Shown one piece after another: positions 16,022 to 24,450 of a stretch of DNA of 50,148 nt (the stretch's first letter is position 1; every line of letters starts with the position of its first letter). The stretch is taken from positions 1 through 50,148 of the forward strand of contig NZ_LRTR01000167.1 of the NCBI RefSeq assembly GCF_001550375.1, given 5' to 3'. This stretch comes from Streptomyces europaeiscabiei (GTDB lineage: Bacteria > Actinomycetota > Actinomycetes > Streptomycetales > Streptomycetaceae). The translations under genes were made by a program, and so were the position numbers. The notes beneath the pieces are model-generated. The model saw nothing but the letters and a program-made list of their open reading frames with translations. It did not search any database and was not told where the DNA came from.

Positions 16022-16037
16022 TGTTGACTAGACCACT
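16022..16037 (-). promoter_or_regulatory. DasR-responsive element (dre) upstream of the sRNA
   Basis: On the minus strand AGTGGTCTAGTCAACA matches 13 of 16 positions of the dre consensus, with a perfect left half. GTGGTC, 17 bp, TAGGGC overlaps it as a possible promoter directed toward the sRNA region. Confidence 0.6.
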
Positions 16038-16109
16038 GCGTGTGTCCATGCGTTGGCGGATGTTTGTTGTTGTTCCATTGTCCGACATCCGCCGACGACT
16101 CACACGCAG
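16036..16109. repeat. Long two-tier inverted repeat
   Basis: Outer arms CTGCGTGTG (16036-16044) and CACACGCAG (16101-16109) pair perfectly. Inner arms of 12 bp (16052-16063 with 16085-16096) pair with one G-T wobble. The TTG-rich loop is unusually low in G+C. It abuts the dre-like site. Confidence 0.7.
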
Positions 16110-16150
16110 AGTAGCCCGCTTCGGCCCGAGGGCGGGCCGGAATGCCGCGG

Positions 16151-16198
16151 CCGGCCCCGTGACCGGCCCCTTGGCCGGCCCCTTGGCCGGCCCCGTGG
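16151..16198 (+). repeat. Four 12-bp tandem repeats
   Basis: CCGGCCCC followed by KTGR/G recurs four times at 12-bp spacing. It lies between the inverted repeat and nagB. No coding role is apparent. The remaining 15686-16492 interval holds no supportable protein gene. Confidence 0.65.
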
Positions 16199-16404
16199 AG
16201 CGTCGGGCTCGGGGCCGTCTCGGTCCTCAAGCACTTCGGCACGGCCTCCGACGTCGCGGACGTGGTGGCTTTCCCGGCCTCGCCCGACTCCCGCCGGATC
16301 ACGGGTCGGGTCGGCATCCCGACGCGACGGGGGCTCCCTGCTGCGCCTGCGCTGAACGACCCTCGACCGGTCGACCCCTGTGGGGCAGGAGCCACCCCTG
16401 CTAG

Positions 16405-16420
16405 ATTGGTCTACACCACA
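16405..16420 (+). promoter_or_regulatory. dre site upstream of nagB
   Basis: ATTGGTCTACACCACA matches 13 of 16 positions of the DasR operator. TAGATT (16402-16407) overlapping it could be the -10 hexamer, so DasR binding would block initiation of nagB. Confidence 0.75.
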
Positions 16421-16492
16421 TGGGAGTGCTTGACCCCGCAAGCGCCGGTCGAGTCTTCTTGAGTCCTTACTTTCCAGATCGGCAGGCACAGC

Positions 16493-17278
16493 GTGGAAGT
16501 TGTCATCGTTCCGGATGCCAAGGCGGGTGGGCGGCTCATAGCCGAGGCGATGGCGGAGCTGCTCCGGCGCAAGCCCGAGGCGCTGCTCGGGGTGGCCACG
16601 GGGTCGACCCCGCTGCCCATCTACACGGCGCTCGCGGAGAAGGTGCGGTCCGGTGCCGTGGACGCCTCGCGGGCGCGGGTCGCGCAGCTCGACGAGTACG
16701 TGGGGCTGCCGGCCGAGCATCCGGAGTCGTACCGCTCGGTGCTGCGGCGGGAGGTGCTGGAGCCGTTGGGGCTGGCCCTGGACGCGTTCATGGGGCCCGA
16801 CGGGACCGCCGAGGACGTGCTGGGGGCGTGCGAGGCGTACGACAGGGCGCTGGCCGAGGCGGGCGGTGTGGATCTGCAACTGCTCGGCATAGGGACCGAC
16901 GGGCACATCGGGTTCAACGAGCCATGCTCCTCGCTCGCCTCCCGGACGCGGATCAAGACGCTCACCGAACAGACCCGGATCGACAACGCGCGGTTCTTCG
17001 ACGGCGACATCGAGCAGGTGCCGCACCACGTCATCACCCAGGGCATCGGCACGATCCTGGAGGCGCGGCACCTGGTGCTGCTCGCCACGGGCGAGGGCAA
17101 GGCGGACGCCGTCGCGGCGACCGTGGAAGGGCCGGTGGCAGCAGTGTGTCCCGCCTCGGCGTTGCAGTTCCACCGCCACGCGACCGTCGTGGTGGACGAG
17201 GGCGCCGCGTCGAAGCTGAAGCTGGCGGACTACTTCCGGCACACGTACAGCAACAAGCCTGACTGGCAGGGGATCTAG
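16493..17278 (+). CDS. nagB: Glucosamine-6-phosphate deaminase
   Basis: This 261-residue protein carries the NagB signature: ATGSTPLPIY phosphate loop (35-44), AQLDEYVGL with the general base Asp67, and LLGIGTDGHIGFNEP (Asp136, His138, Glu143). It converts GlcN-6-P to fructose-6-P and ammonia, the committed step that feeds aminosugar into glycolysis. Its substrate is also the inducer that releases DasR. GTG 16493 was taken as the start; a weak GGCAGG lies upstream. A dre lies 73 bp upstream, and a bidirectional terminator follows. Confidence 0.95.
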   Translation: MEVVIVPDAKAGGRLIAEAMAELLRRKPEALLGVATGSTPLPIYTALAEKVRSGAVDASRARVAQLDEYVGLPAEHPESYRSVLRREVLEPLGLALDAFMGPDGTAEDVLGACEAYDRALAEAGGVDLQLLGIGTDGHIGFNEPCSSLASRTRIKTLTEQTRIDNARFFDGDIEQVPHHVITQGIGTILEARHLVLLATGEGKADAVAATVEGPVAAVCPASALQFHRHATVVVDEGAASKLKLADYFRHTYSNKPDWQGI

Positions 17279-17295
17279 GGCGGCCGGGGAGCGCG

Positions 17296-17333
17296 GAGGC
17301 GCCACGGCCCGGTGAGAAGGGCTGTGGCGCCTC
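17296..17333. terminator. Bidirectional terminator between nagB and dasD
   Basis: The stem GAGGCGCCAC / GTGGCGCCTC extends through a one-base mismatch into a further 4-bp GCCC/GGGC pairing. It is positioned between convergent genes. Confidence 0.7.
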
Positions 17334-17483
17334 ACTTGTGTGGAACTGCGGGTTGTCTTCGGGCGGGGGTGGCGGGGGTGGCTGCCGGGCCCGCGGTACC
17401 GGCGGCTTCACGGAGTCCTTGCCGCCCCCCGGTCCTCTGCCCCCGACCCTGTGCCGCCCCGGTCCTCGTTTCGCGCTGGGCCT

Positions 17484-19031
17484 CTATCGCACCCCGGCGA
17501 TGACCTCCGCCGCGGCTCTTCCGCAGACCCTCGCCGCGCCGTGGGTCGCGATGTGGAGGGAGCCTCGGGGTGGGGACTGGGGGACGCCCATCTCCACGAC
17601 GATCGTGTCGGGGCGGGTGGCGAGGAGGGTGTCGAGGGCGGTGGTCATCCAGGGGTGGCGGTGTTCGTCGCGGACGACGGCGACCATGCGGCGGTTGCCG
17701 GCGACCGCCAGGGCGGAGGCTCCGGCGCTGTCGCCGGCGAAGGTGCCCGTCTCGGTGCCCGGGAGGAGGCGGGCCAGTTCCGCTCCGACACCCCAGGGGG
17801 TCTCGTCACCCACGGCGATGTTCGCCACCGGGGTGAAGGCCGCGACGTAGAGAGGCTGGGTGGGCGTCTCGTGGGGCTTCGCACGGGTCGTCGTGAGGGC
17901 ACGGCGGGCTGCCACGAGACCGACGTTCCCATCGGCGCGACCGGTCTCCCCGATGGTTGCGCGCTCCGTCCCGTCACCGTCTCCCGCTCCCCCCGCCGCC
18001 GACCGGGTCCACTTCGCCAGTGCCCGGACCCGGTTCGCCGCGTCCGCGAGACGTTCCTCCGCCAGGTCGCCGTCACGGACGGCGGCGACGAGGGCGTCGC
18101 GGAGGCGGCGGACGGTCTCGTCGTCGGCGAGGCCGCCGCCGACGCAGATGGCGTCGGCTCCGGCGGCGAGGGCGAGGACGCTGCCGTGTTCGATGCCATA
18201 GGTGCCGGCGATGGCCTGCATCTCCATGCCGTCGGTGACGATGAGGCCGTCGTAGCCGAGTTCACCGCGGAGGAGGTCCGTGAGGATGCCGTGGGACAGC
18301 GTTGCCGGGAGGTCGGGGTCCAGGGCCGGAACCAGGATGTGGGCGCTCATCATGGCGCGCGAACCGGCGGCGATGGCGGCGCGGAAGGGGGCGAGGTCCC
18401 GGGAGGCCACGAGTGAGCGGTCCGCGTCGATGCGGGGCAGGGAGAGGTGGGAGTCGACGGCGGTGTCGCCGTGCCCCGGGAAGTGCTTGGTGCAGGCGGC
18501 GACGCCCGCGGCCTGGAGGCCGGTGACATAGGCGGCAGTGTGGCGGGCGACCAGGTCGGGGTCGGCGCCGAAGGAGCGGACCCCGATGACCGGGTTGGAG
18601 GGGTTGGCGTTCACGTCGGCCGACGGGGCCCAGTTGAGGTTCACGCCGCACTCCGCCAGGCGGCGGCCCAGGGCGAGGGCGACCTCCCTGGTCAGGTCCA
18701 CGTCGTCGACCGCGCCCAGGGCGTGGTTGCCCGGGAAGGAGGAGCCGGTGCGGACCTCCAGTCGGGTGACGTCGCCGCCCTCCTCGTCGATCGCGACCAG
18801 GACGTCCTCGTGCTCGGCACGCAACTGTGCGGTGAGGGCGGCCAGCTGTCCGGGCGAGGTGATGTTGCGGCCGAAGAGGCCGACGGAGGCGAGGCCCTCG
18901 CCGAGGCGGCGCAGCAGCCAGTCGGGGGCGGTGGTGCCCGTGAAGCCGGGCTGCAGCACCGTCAGCGCGTCCCGCGCGAGGCTGTCCTGCCCTGAAGAAG
19001 AACCGGGCGAGCCGGTGGCGAATGTCGTCAT
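17484..19031 (-). CDS. dasD: Glycoside hydrolase family 3 beta-N-acetylglucosaminidase
   Basis: This 515-residue protein is a NagZ-type GH3 enzyme. LVAIDEEGGDVTRL (78-91), TKHFPGHGDTAVDSH (the His-Asp acid/base dyad loop, 181-195) and IVTDGMEM with nucleophile Asp267 are present. The C-terminal ~170 residues are a less conserved second domain. There is no signal peptide, so it would hydrolyse imported chitobiose to GlcNAc in the cytoplasm. ATG 19031 lies 8 bp after the dasC stop, so it is co-transcribed with dasABC. Its location makes it the cluster's intracellular hydrolase. Confidence 0.9.
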   Translation of the reverse strand: MTTFATGSPGSSSGQDSLARDALTVLQPGFTGTTAPDWLLRRLGEGLASVGLFGRNITSPGQLAALTAQLRAEHEDVLVAIDEEGGDVTRLEVRTGSSFPGNHALGAVDDVDLTREVALALGRRLAECGVNLNWAPSADVNANPSNPVIGVRSFGADPDLVARHTAAYVTGLQAAGVAACTKHFPGHGDTAVDSHLSLPRIDADRSLVASRDLAPFRAAIAAGSRAMMSAHILVPALDPDLPATLSHGILTDLLRGELGYDGLIVTDGMEMQAIAGTYGIEHGSVLALAAGADAICVGGGLADDETVRRLRDALVAAVRDGDLAEERLADAANRVRALAKWTRSAAGGAGDGDGTERATIGETGRADGNVGLVAARRALTTTRAKPHETPTQPLYVAAFTPVANIAVGDETPWGVGAELARLLPGTETGTFAGDSAGASALAVAGNRRMVAVVRDEHRHPWMTTALDTLLATRPDTIVVEMGVPQSPPRGSLHIATHGAARVCGRAAAEVIAGVR

Positions 19032-19039
19032 CGGGGTGG

Positions 19040-19903
19040 TTATCCCTTCACGGCGCCCGCGGTGAGGCCCGCGGCCATCTTGCGCTGGACGAGGAGGAAG
19101 AGGACGACGATCGGCACGGCCATCATGGTGGAGCCGGCCATCATCGGGGCGTATTCGGTGCCGTGCTTGGTGGTGAAGTTGCCGAGCCAGACGGTCGCGG
19201 TCTGGTTCTGCTGGCTCATCAGCATCAGGGCGTAGAGGTACTCGTTCCACGCCTGGATGAAGCCGTAGACCGAGGTCGCCACCATGCCCGGCGCGAGCAG
19301 CGGGAACACCACGCGGAGGAAGGCGGTGGTGCGGGAGCAGCCGTCGACCATGGCCGCCTCCTCCAGTTCGCGCGGGATGTTGACGATGAAGCCGCGCAGC
19401 GTCCACACGGTGAACGGAAGGATGAAGGTCAGGTAGGTGATGATCAGGCCGGTCAGACGGTCGTACTGGCCGAGGTCGTTCAGGAGCAGGAAGACCGGGA
19501 TGATCATCGCGACGAGCGGGACCATCTGCACGGCCAGGATGCCGACGATGACCACTTTCCGGCCGCGGAAGGCGAAGCGGGAGATGGCGAGGGCGGCCAG
19601 CATGCCGACGACGATGCCGATCACGACGACCGTGAGGGAGACGATCAGGCTGCGGCCGACGGGACCCCAGAAGTCGGCGATGTCCAGCGCCCGGCCGAAG
19701 TTGGCGAAGGTGATCGACGTGGGCAGCAGGCTGGGGTCGGGGTCGATCGCGTCCTTGGCGGGCTTGAACGCCGTGTTGAGCATCCAGTAGACGGGGAAGC
19801 CCGCGGTGACGAAGACGAACAGGCCGAGGAGGTTCCAGCCGAGCTTCGGCTTCCGGCGCCCCGAGCGGCTTCCCCGGGTGGCGATCGTGCTCGTGCCGCT
19901 CAT
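19040..19903 (-). CDS. dasC: Chitobiose ABC transporter permease DasC
   Basis: This is a 287-residue MalG-type permease with six predicted transmembrane helices and the cytoplasmic EAA loop PRELEEAAMVDGCSRTTAF, which contacts the shared ATPase MsiK encoded elsewhere. It ends in QRKMAAGLTAGAVKG, a typical MalG-like C-terminus. It overlaps dasB by 4 bp (ATGA). It forms the membrane channel with DasB for N,N'-diacetylchitobiose uptake. Confidence 0.93.
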   Translation of the reverse strand: MSGTSTIATRGSRSGRRKPKLGWNLLGLFVFVTAGFPVYWMLNTAFKPAKDAIDPDPSLLPTSITFANFGRALDIADFWGPVGRSLIVSLTVVVIGIVVGMLAALAISRFAFRGRKVVIVGILAVQMVPLVAMIIPVFLLLNDLGQYDRLTGLIITYLTFILPFTVWTLRGFIVNIPRELEEAAMVDGCSRTTAFLRVVFPLLAPGMVATSVYGFIQAWNEYLYALMLMSQQNQTATVWLGNFTTKHGTEYAPMMAGSTMMAVPIVVLFLLVQRKMAAGLTAGAVKG

Positions 19904-20892
19904 TCGACTTCTCCGATCTTCAGCATCTGGCGCATGTAGACGCCGATCACGCCGAGCAGCAGCACCACGGTCAGCAGTGCGATCGCCGAGCCCTGCGCGT
20001 AGTCGTTGACGACGAACGCCTTGTCGTACGAATAGGTCGTGAGCAACTGGAACTCGGCCTCCGGGTGGCCGTTACGCATCACGAAGACCTGCGGGAAGAC
20101 GCCCATGTCCCAGATGACGGAGAGGGTCGTGAGCATCACGATGATCGGCTTGAGGATGGGGAGGGTGACATAGCGGAACACGCCCCACGCGCCGGCGCCG
20201 TCGAGGCGGGCGGCCTCCTCCAACTCCTTGGGGACCTGGGTGAGTCCGGCGCCGAGGGTGATGACGACGAACGGCACCGCGCCCCACACCACGAGGAGTG
20301 TGATGACGGCCAGGCCCTCGGGTCCGCTGGCGAACCAGTTGTGGCCGATCATGTCGACGCCGGGGAGCTTGCTGAGGAGCGCGTTGAAGATGCCGTAGTC
20401 GGAGTCGAAGAGCCACTTGAAGACGGTGGTGGCCACGATGATCGGCATGCCCCAGCTCGCCACGAGCGCGATGTTGATGAGCGTCTTCACCCAGCCGGAG
20501 ACCCGCTGGAGCAGCAGGGCGATCGCCATGCCGATGACCATCGTGAGGATGACGGAGGCGGCGGCGAAGACGATGGTCCGGACGACGACCGCCCAGAACT
20601 CGCTGTCCCCCAGCACCTTGGAGAAGTTGTCGAAGCCGACCGACTCGGCGGGCTTGAACCCCCACAGCTGGGACTGGCCGAACTCCTGGAAGGACAGGGT
20701 GACGAGGCGGACCAGCGGATAGCCGAGGACGACGGCGAGAATCAGCAGGCAGGGGGCCAGGAGAGCCCAGGGGACAGCGGATCCGCCTGCCGAACGCTCG
20801 GCCGAACTCCGGGTGCCCACCGGCGGAGGTGGCGGCGGCGCCGGCCGCGCGGGCGGCACCTTCACCGGGGCAGTCGTGTCTGCGGCACTCAT
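19900..20892 (-). CDS. dasB: Chitobiose ABC transporter permease DasB
   Basis: This is a 330-residue MalF-type permease. After a ~40-residue proline-rich cytoplasmic N-terminus come six transmembrane helices and the EAA loop PKELEEAARLDGAGAWGVFR. It pairs with DasC. The gene is separated from dasA by 244 bp containing a tandem array, a GC hairpin and a family-1 repeat, an arrangement expected to reduce permease expression relative to the binding protein. Confidence 0.93.
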   Translation of the reverse strand: MSAADTTAPVKVPPARPAPPPPPPVGTRSSAERSAGGSAVPWALLAPCLLILAVVLGYPLVRLVTLSFQEFGQSQLWGFKPAESVGFDNFSKVLGDSEFWAVVVRTIVFAAASVILTMVIGMAIALLLQRVSGWVKTLINIALVASWGMPIIVATTVFKWLFDSDYGIFNALLSKLPGVDMIGHNWFASGPEGLAVITLLVVWGAVPFVVITLGAGLTQVPKELEEAARLDGAGAWGVFRYVTLPILKPIIVMLTTLSVIWDMGVFPQVFVMRNGHPEAEFQLLTTYSYDKAFVVNDYAQGSAIALLTVVLLLGVIGVYMRQMLKIGEVE

Positions 20893-20930
20893 CGCGCGCT
20901 CCTAAGGAGATGAAGGAGGGGCCGGCAGCG

Positions 20931-20972
20931 GGCGCCCCGAAGGGGCGCGGGGAACTGCGCGACCAGCCACGA
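20931..20972 (+). repeat. Dispersed intergenic repeat, family 1 (copy b)
   Basis: GCGCCCCGAAGGGGCGCGG followed by GGAACTGCGCGACCAGCCAC, a nearly canonical copy. It lies in the dasA-dasB spacer. Confidence 0.75.
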
Positions 20973-21013
20973 CGCACGGGCAGCGAGCCGACCACCCATC
21001 GCGGCACTTTCTG

Positions 21014-21098
21014 GTGTCACCCACCGGCATGTGTCACGCACCGGTCCGTGGCATGCGCCGGTCCGTGTCACGCACCGGTTTGTGACGCCCCCGGTCGG
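21014..21098 (+). repeat. Five 17-bp tandem repeats downstream of dasA
   Basis: Units start at 21014, 21031, 21048, 21065 and 21082, with consensus GTGTCACGCACCGGTCC. They lie in the dasA-dasB spacer, ending where the hairpin begins. Confidence 0.8.
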
Positions 21099-21124
21099 GC
21101 CCGGCACCGTCCGCCGGGCCCGAC
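21094..21124 (-). terminator. Partial terminator after dasA
   Basis: Perfect 12-bp stem (GTCGGGCCCGGC / GCCGGGCCCGAC) with a 7-nt loop, 12 nt after the dasA stop. It probably stabilises or terminates most transcripts so dasA exceeds dasBC. Confidence 0.75.
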
Positions 21125-21136
21125 CGCAGGCCACCC

Positions 21137-22417
21137 TCACTCGTTGTTGATGACCTTGTCGATCTCGGCGTCCGCTTCCTTCGCGGCCTCCTCGACCGAC
21201 TGCTTGCCGGTGCCGATGGACTGCAGCATCGTCTGCAGGATCTGGGCCTTCTCGACCTGGCCCCAGCCGGGCGCCATCGGGACGAACCAGTTGGACTCGG
21301 CCGCGGTGGCCGGGACCGCCGTCGCCGGGTCGTCCTTCAGGGTGGCGAGGTCGGTCTTGTTGTTGGGCAGGTTGCCCTTCTCGATCAGGCCCTTCTGGCC
21401 GGAGGGGCCGGTGAAGGCGTTGATCCACTCGGCGGCGACGGTCTGCGCGTCGGACTTCACCGGGACGGCGAGGTCGCTGCCGCCGAGGAAGACGGGCAGG
21501 TTCTTGCCGGACGGGCCGGGCATCACGAAGTTCTCGACGTTGCCTTCGAGCTTGCCGGTCTTGTCGTTCTCCTTGGCCGCGGCGGTCGCGCCCTCCCATG
21601 CGGGGGCGAAGATCATGCCGGACTTGCCCTGGCCGTAAACGATGTACCGGTCGGACTCGTCCTTGGTCTTGTCGCCGTGCATGTACGTGTCGACGACGTT
21701 CTTGAACGCGTTGAGCCCCTTGACGGACTCGGGCGAGGAGAGGCTGGCCTTCCACTTGCCGCCGGACTCGACGGCTATGGAGCCGCCGGCGTCGTAGACG
21801 AAGGACATGGCCGCGTACCAGTCGCGGGTGGGCTGGTACCAGGCGCTGAACTTGTCGCCCCGCTTCTTCTGGACCTTGTCGAGGGCGGCGGTGAGCTCGT
21901 CGTACGTCTTCGGGGTGGATTTGACGCCCGCCGCGGCGAAGACGTCCTTGCGCCAGTTGGCGACGCGGCCACCGGCGTAGTACGGGACGCCGTAGGTCTT
22001 GCCCTCGTAGGTGACGGAGGCCTTGAGGCCGTCCAGCCAGGCGTCGGAGTGGTCGAACTTCGCCGCGTCGAGGGGGGCGAAGGCGCCCTTGACCATGTAG
22101 GCGAGCATCTCCGTGTTGCCCATCTCGACCACGTCGGGGGCCTTGTCGGTGGCGAGGACGGCGTCGAGCTTGGCGTTCTTGTCGGGCCAGCCGTAGTACT
22201 CGTGTGTGATGGTGATGCCGGGATGCTTCTTCTCGATCGCCGCGTCGGCGGCCTTGACCAGTTCCGGCCAGTTGTTCTGCGCGTCCACCGTGAGCCAGAC
22301 CGTCAGCTCCTTGGTGTCCGCGCCGGTGTCCGCACTCTTCTTCTCGCCGCCCCCGCACGCCGCGATGGAGACCATCATGCCCGCGATACAGACCGCGATC
22401 GTCAGCTTCCTCTTCAC
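21137..22417 (-). CDS. dasA: Chitobiose-binding lipoprotein DasA
   Basis: This is a 426-residue extracellular solute-binding protein (SBP family 1). The signal peptide ends in the lipobox SIAAC with Cys21 as the lipid anchor, followed by a charged linker. The mature part includes the WLTVDAQNNW start and the YYGWPDKNAKLDAVLAT segment usual for sugar-binding proteins. In S. coelicolor DasA binds N,N'-diacetylchitobiose and links chitin sensing to development. GTG 22417 has AGGAGG 5 nt upstream. Longer in-frame starts would bury the signal peptide. A dre lies ~100 bp upstream. Confidence 0.95.
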   Translation of the reverse strand: MKRKLTIAVCIAGMMVSIAACGGGEKKSADTGADTKELTVWLTVDAQNNWPELVKAADAAIEKKHPGITITHEYYGWPDKNAKLDAVLATDKAPDVVEMGNTEMLAYMVKGAFAPLDAAKFDHSDAWLDGLKASVTYEGKTYGVPYYAGGRVANWRKDVFAAAGVKSTPKTYDELTAALDKVQKKRGDKFSAWYQPTRDWYAAMSFVYDAGGSIAVESGGKWKASLSSPESVKGLNAFKNVVDTYMHGDKTKDESDRYIVYGQGKSGMIFAPAWEGATAAAKENDKTGKLEGNVENFVMPGPSGKNLPVFLGGSDLAVPVKSDAQTVAAEWINAFTGPSGQKGLIEKGNLPNNKTDLATLKDDPATAVPATAAESNWFVPMAPGWGQVEKAQILQTMLQSIGTGKQSVEEAAKEADAEIDKVINNE

Positions 22418-22514
22418 GCCACCCTCCTCAGGGATGCCATTGCTCAGGGATGCCACAAACCCCCCTGCTCCCCGCGGTGACAGACGTACCGCCCATGGGG
22501 CCAGGACCTGGACC

Positions 22515-22530
22515 AATGGTGTAGACCAGT
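22515..22530 (-). promoter_or_regulatory. dre site in the dasA promoter
   Basis: AATGGTGTAGACCAGT matches 14 of 16 dre positions and lies about 100 bp before dasA. It is the best DasR site in the window. A weaker right half-site (TAGACCACT) occurs at 22671-22679. Confidence 0.8.
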
Positions 22531-22632
22531 ACGCCGGAGCTTGGCTCAGACCATTCGCCGTGTCAAGGCCACTCGAACCCCCTCTCACCAGCCGTTATGC
22601 GACCTACATATGCAGGAACCTTTATGTAATAA

Positions 22633-23550
<918 letters not shown>

Positions 23551-24180
23551 GCCGCTTCAGGGCCGCCGGAGGAGAACGTGTCGGCGGCCAGTGGACCTCT
23601 CCGGCTTGAACGTGGTCGAGCCGGGGAAGGCCGCAGCCACGCCGGAGTCGTACGCGATCGCCCACCGCCGCTACGCCCGACCTGGTCGCGTGCAGGGACT
23701 CGAAGGCGTCCCCGGTCCCGGGCCCACCCCGGCCGATCGGCTCGACGACGGCATCGGCTCCCGCCCGTCCGACCGCCGGGAGCCGGACGCCATCACGTCG
23801 CCGCACGGAGGGTCTGCCCGTGTCCCTTCGACCTGGCCTGTGATGCGGCCAGACGGTCGGTGCCGGGCAGCGCGATCGGGGCGGCCAGGGGTGCGCGCCG
23901 ATACATACGGGAGCTGATCGGCGAGTCGGCGTACGACCGCTGCGTGGACATCCGTGCACCCATGCCCCCGACGCTCCCGTGCCGCCCCGACGGGAGTTCG
24001 AGCGCATGCGGACGGATCGACAGGAAGCGGACCTCCACCAGCGGTTCCGCTGCCACTGAACACACAACCTCCGCATCCGTTATCCGGACAGGGGGTTCCA
24101 TACGACGGAACCCGTCCCTTACATTTCCTGCGCGTTGCGCAGGTGACCAGTGGCGATCAGTGAGGGGACGGAACCGGGAC
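23551..24180 (-). pseudogene. Decayed coding stretch, family uncertain
   Basis: No intact gene covers these 630 bp, yet several frames give protein-like fragments. On the minus strand around 23650-23770, DAVVEPIGRGGPGTGDAFES resembles the PfkB sugar-kinase motif (VEPIGAGDAF) with an insertion, and no full domain flanks it. A plus-strand frame near 23980-24060 gives another isolated segment. A remnant of a sugar-kinase-like gene is one reading; random GC-rich sequence is another. The plus-strand genes resume at 24181. Confidence 0.3.
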
Positions 24181-24450
24181 ATGTCAGAAACGCCTGAAGT
24201 GAGACCACCGGTGGTGACACCTGTCAGGGTGGTCATCGCCTTGTGCCTGCTAGCCCCGTTCGTGGCGATGCTCTGGGTCGGTTCGTACGCCAAGACGGAC
24301 CCGGCGTTCATCGGAATCCCCTTCTTCTACTGGTACCAGATGGCCTGGGTGTTCATCTCCACCGCGCTCACGGCCACCGCGTACGTCCTGTGGCAGCGCG
24401 ACCAGCGCTCCCGCAAGTCCGAGACCCGGGCCGGGGGTGCCGCGAAGTGA
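24181..24450 (+). CDS. DUF3311 small membrane protein (symporter partner)
   Basis: This 89-residue protein has two transmembrane helices (about 18-38 and 49-70). The GIPFFYWYQMAWVFISTALT stretch is the signature of DUF3311 proteins, which precede sodium:solute symporters of the SSS family. Its stop overlaps the symporter start (GTGA), indicating translational coupling. It probably assists assembly or function of the symporter, by analogy with YhdT-like subunits. Confidence 0.85.
   Translation: MSETPEVRPPVVTPVRVVIALCLLAPFVAMLWVGSYAKTDPAFIGIPFFYWYQMAWVFISTALTATAYVLWQRDQRSRKSETRAGGAAK

Noticed and set aside
15814..16404. Open frames of 150-190 codons on both strands upstream of nagB
   Set aside because: Their products are compositionally biased and lack domains. 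The stretch is better explained by structured RNA, repeats and operators.
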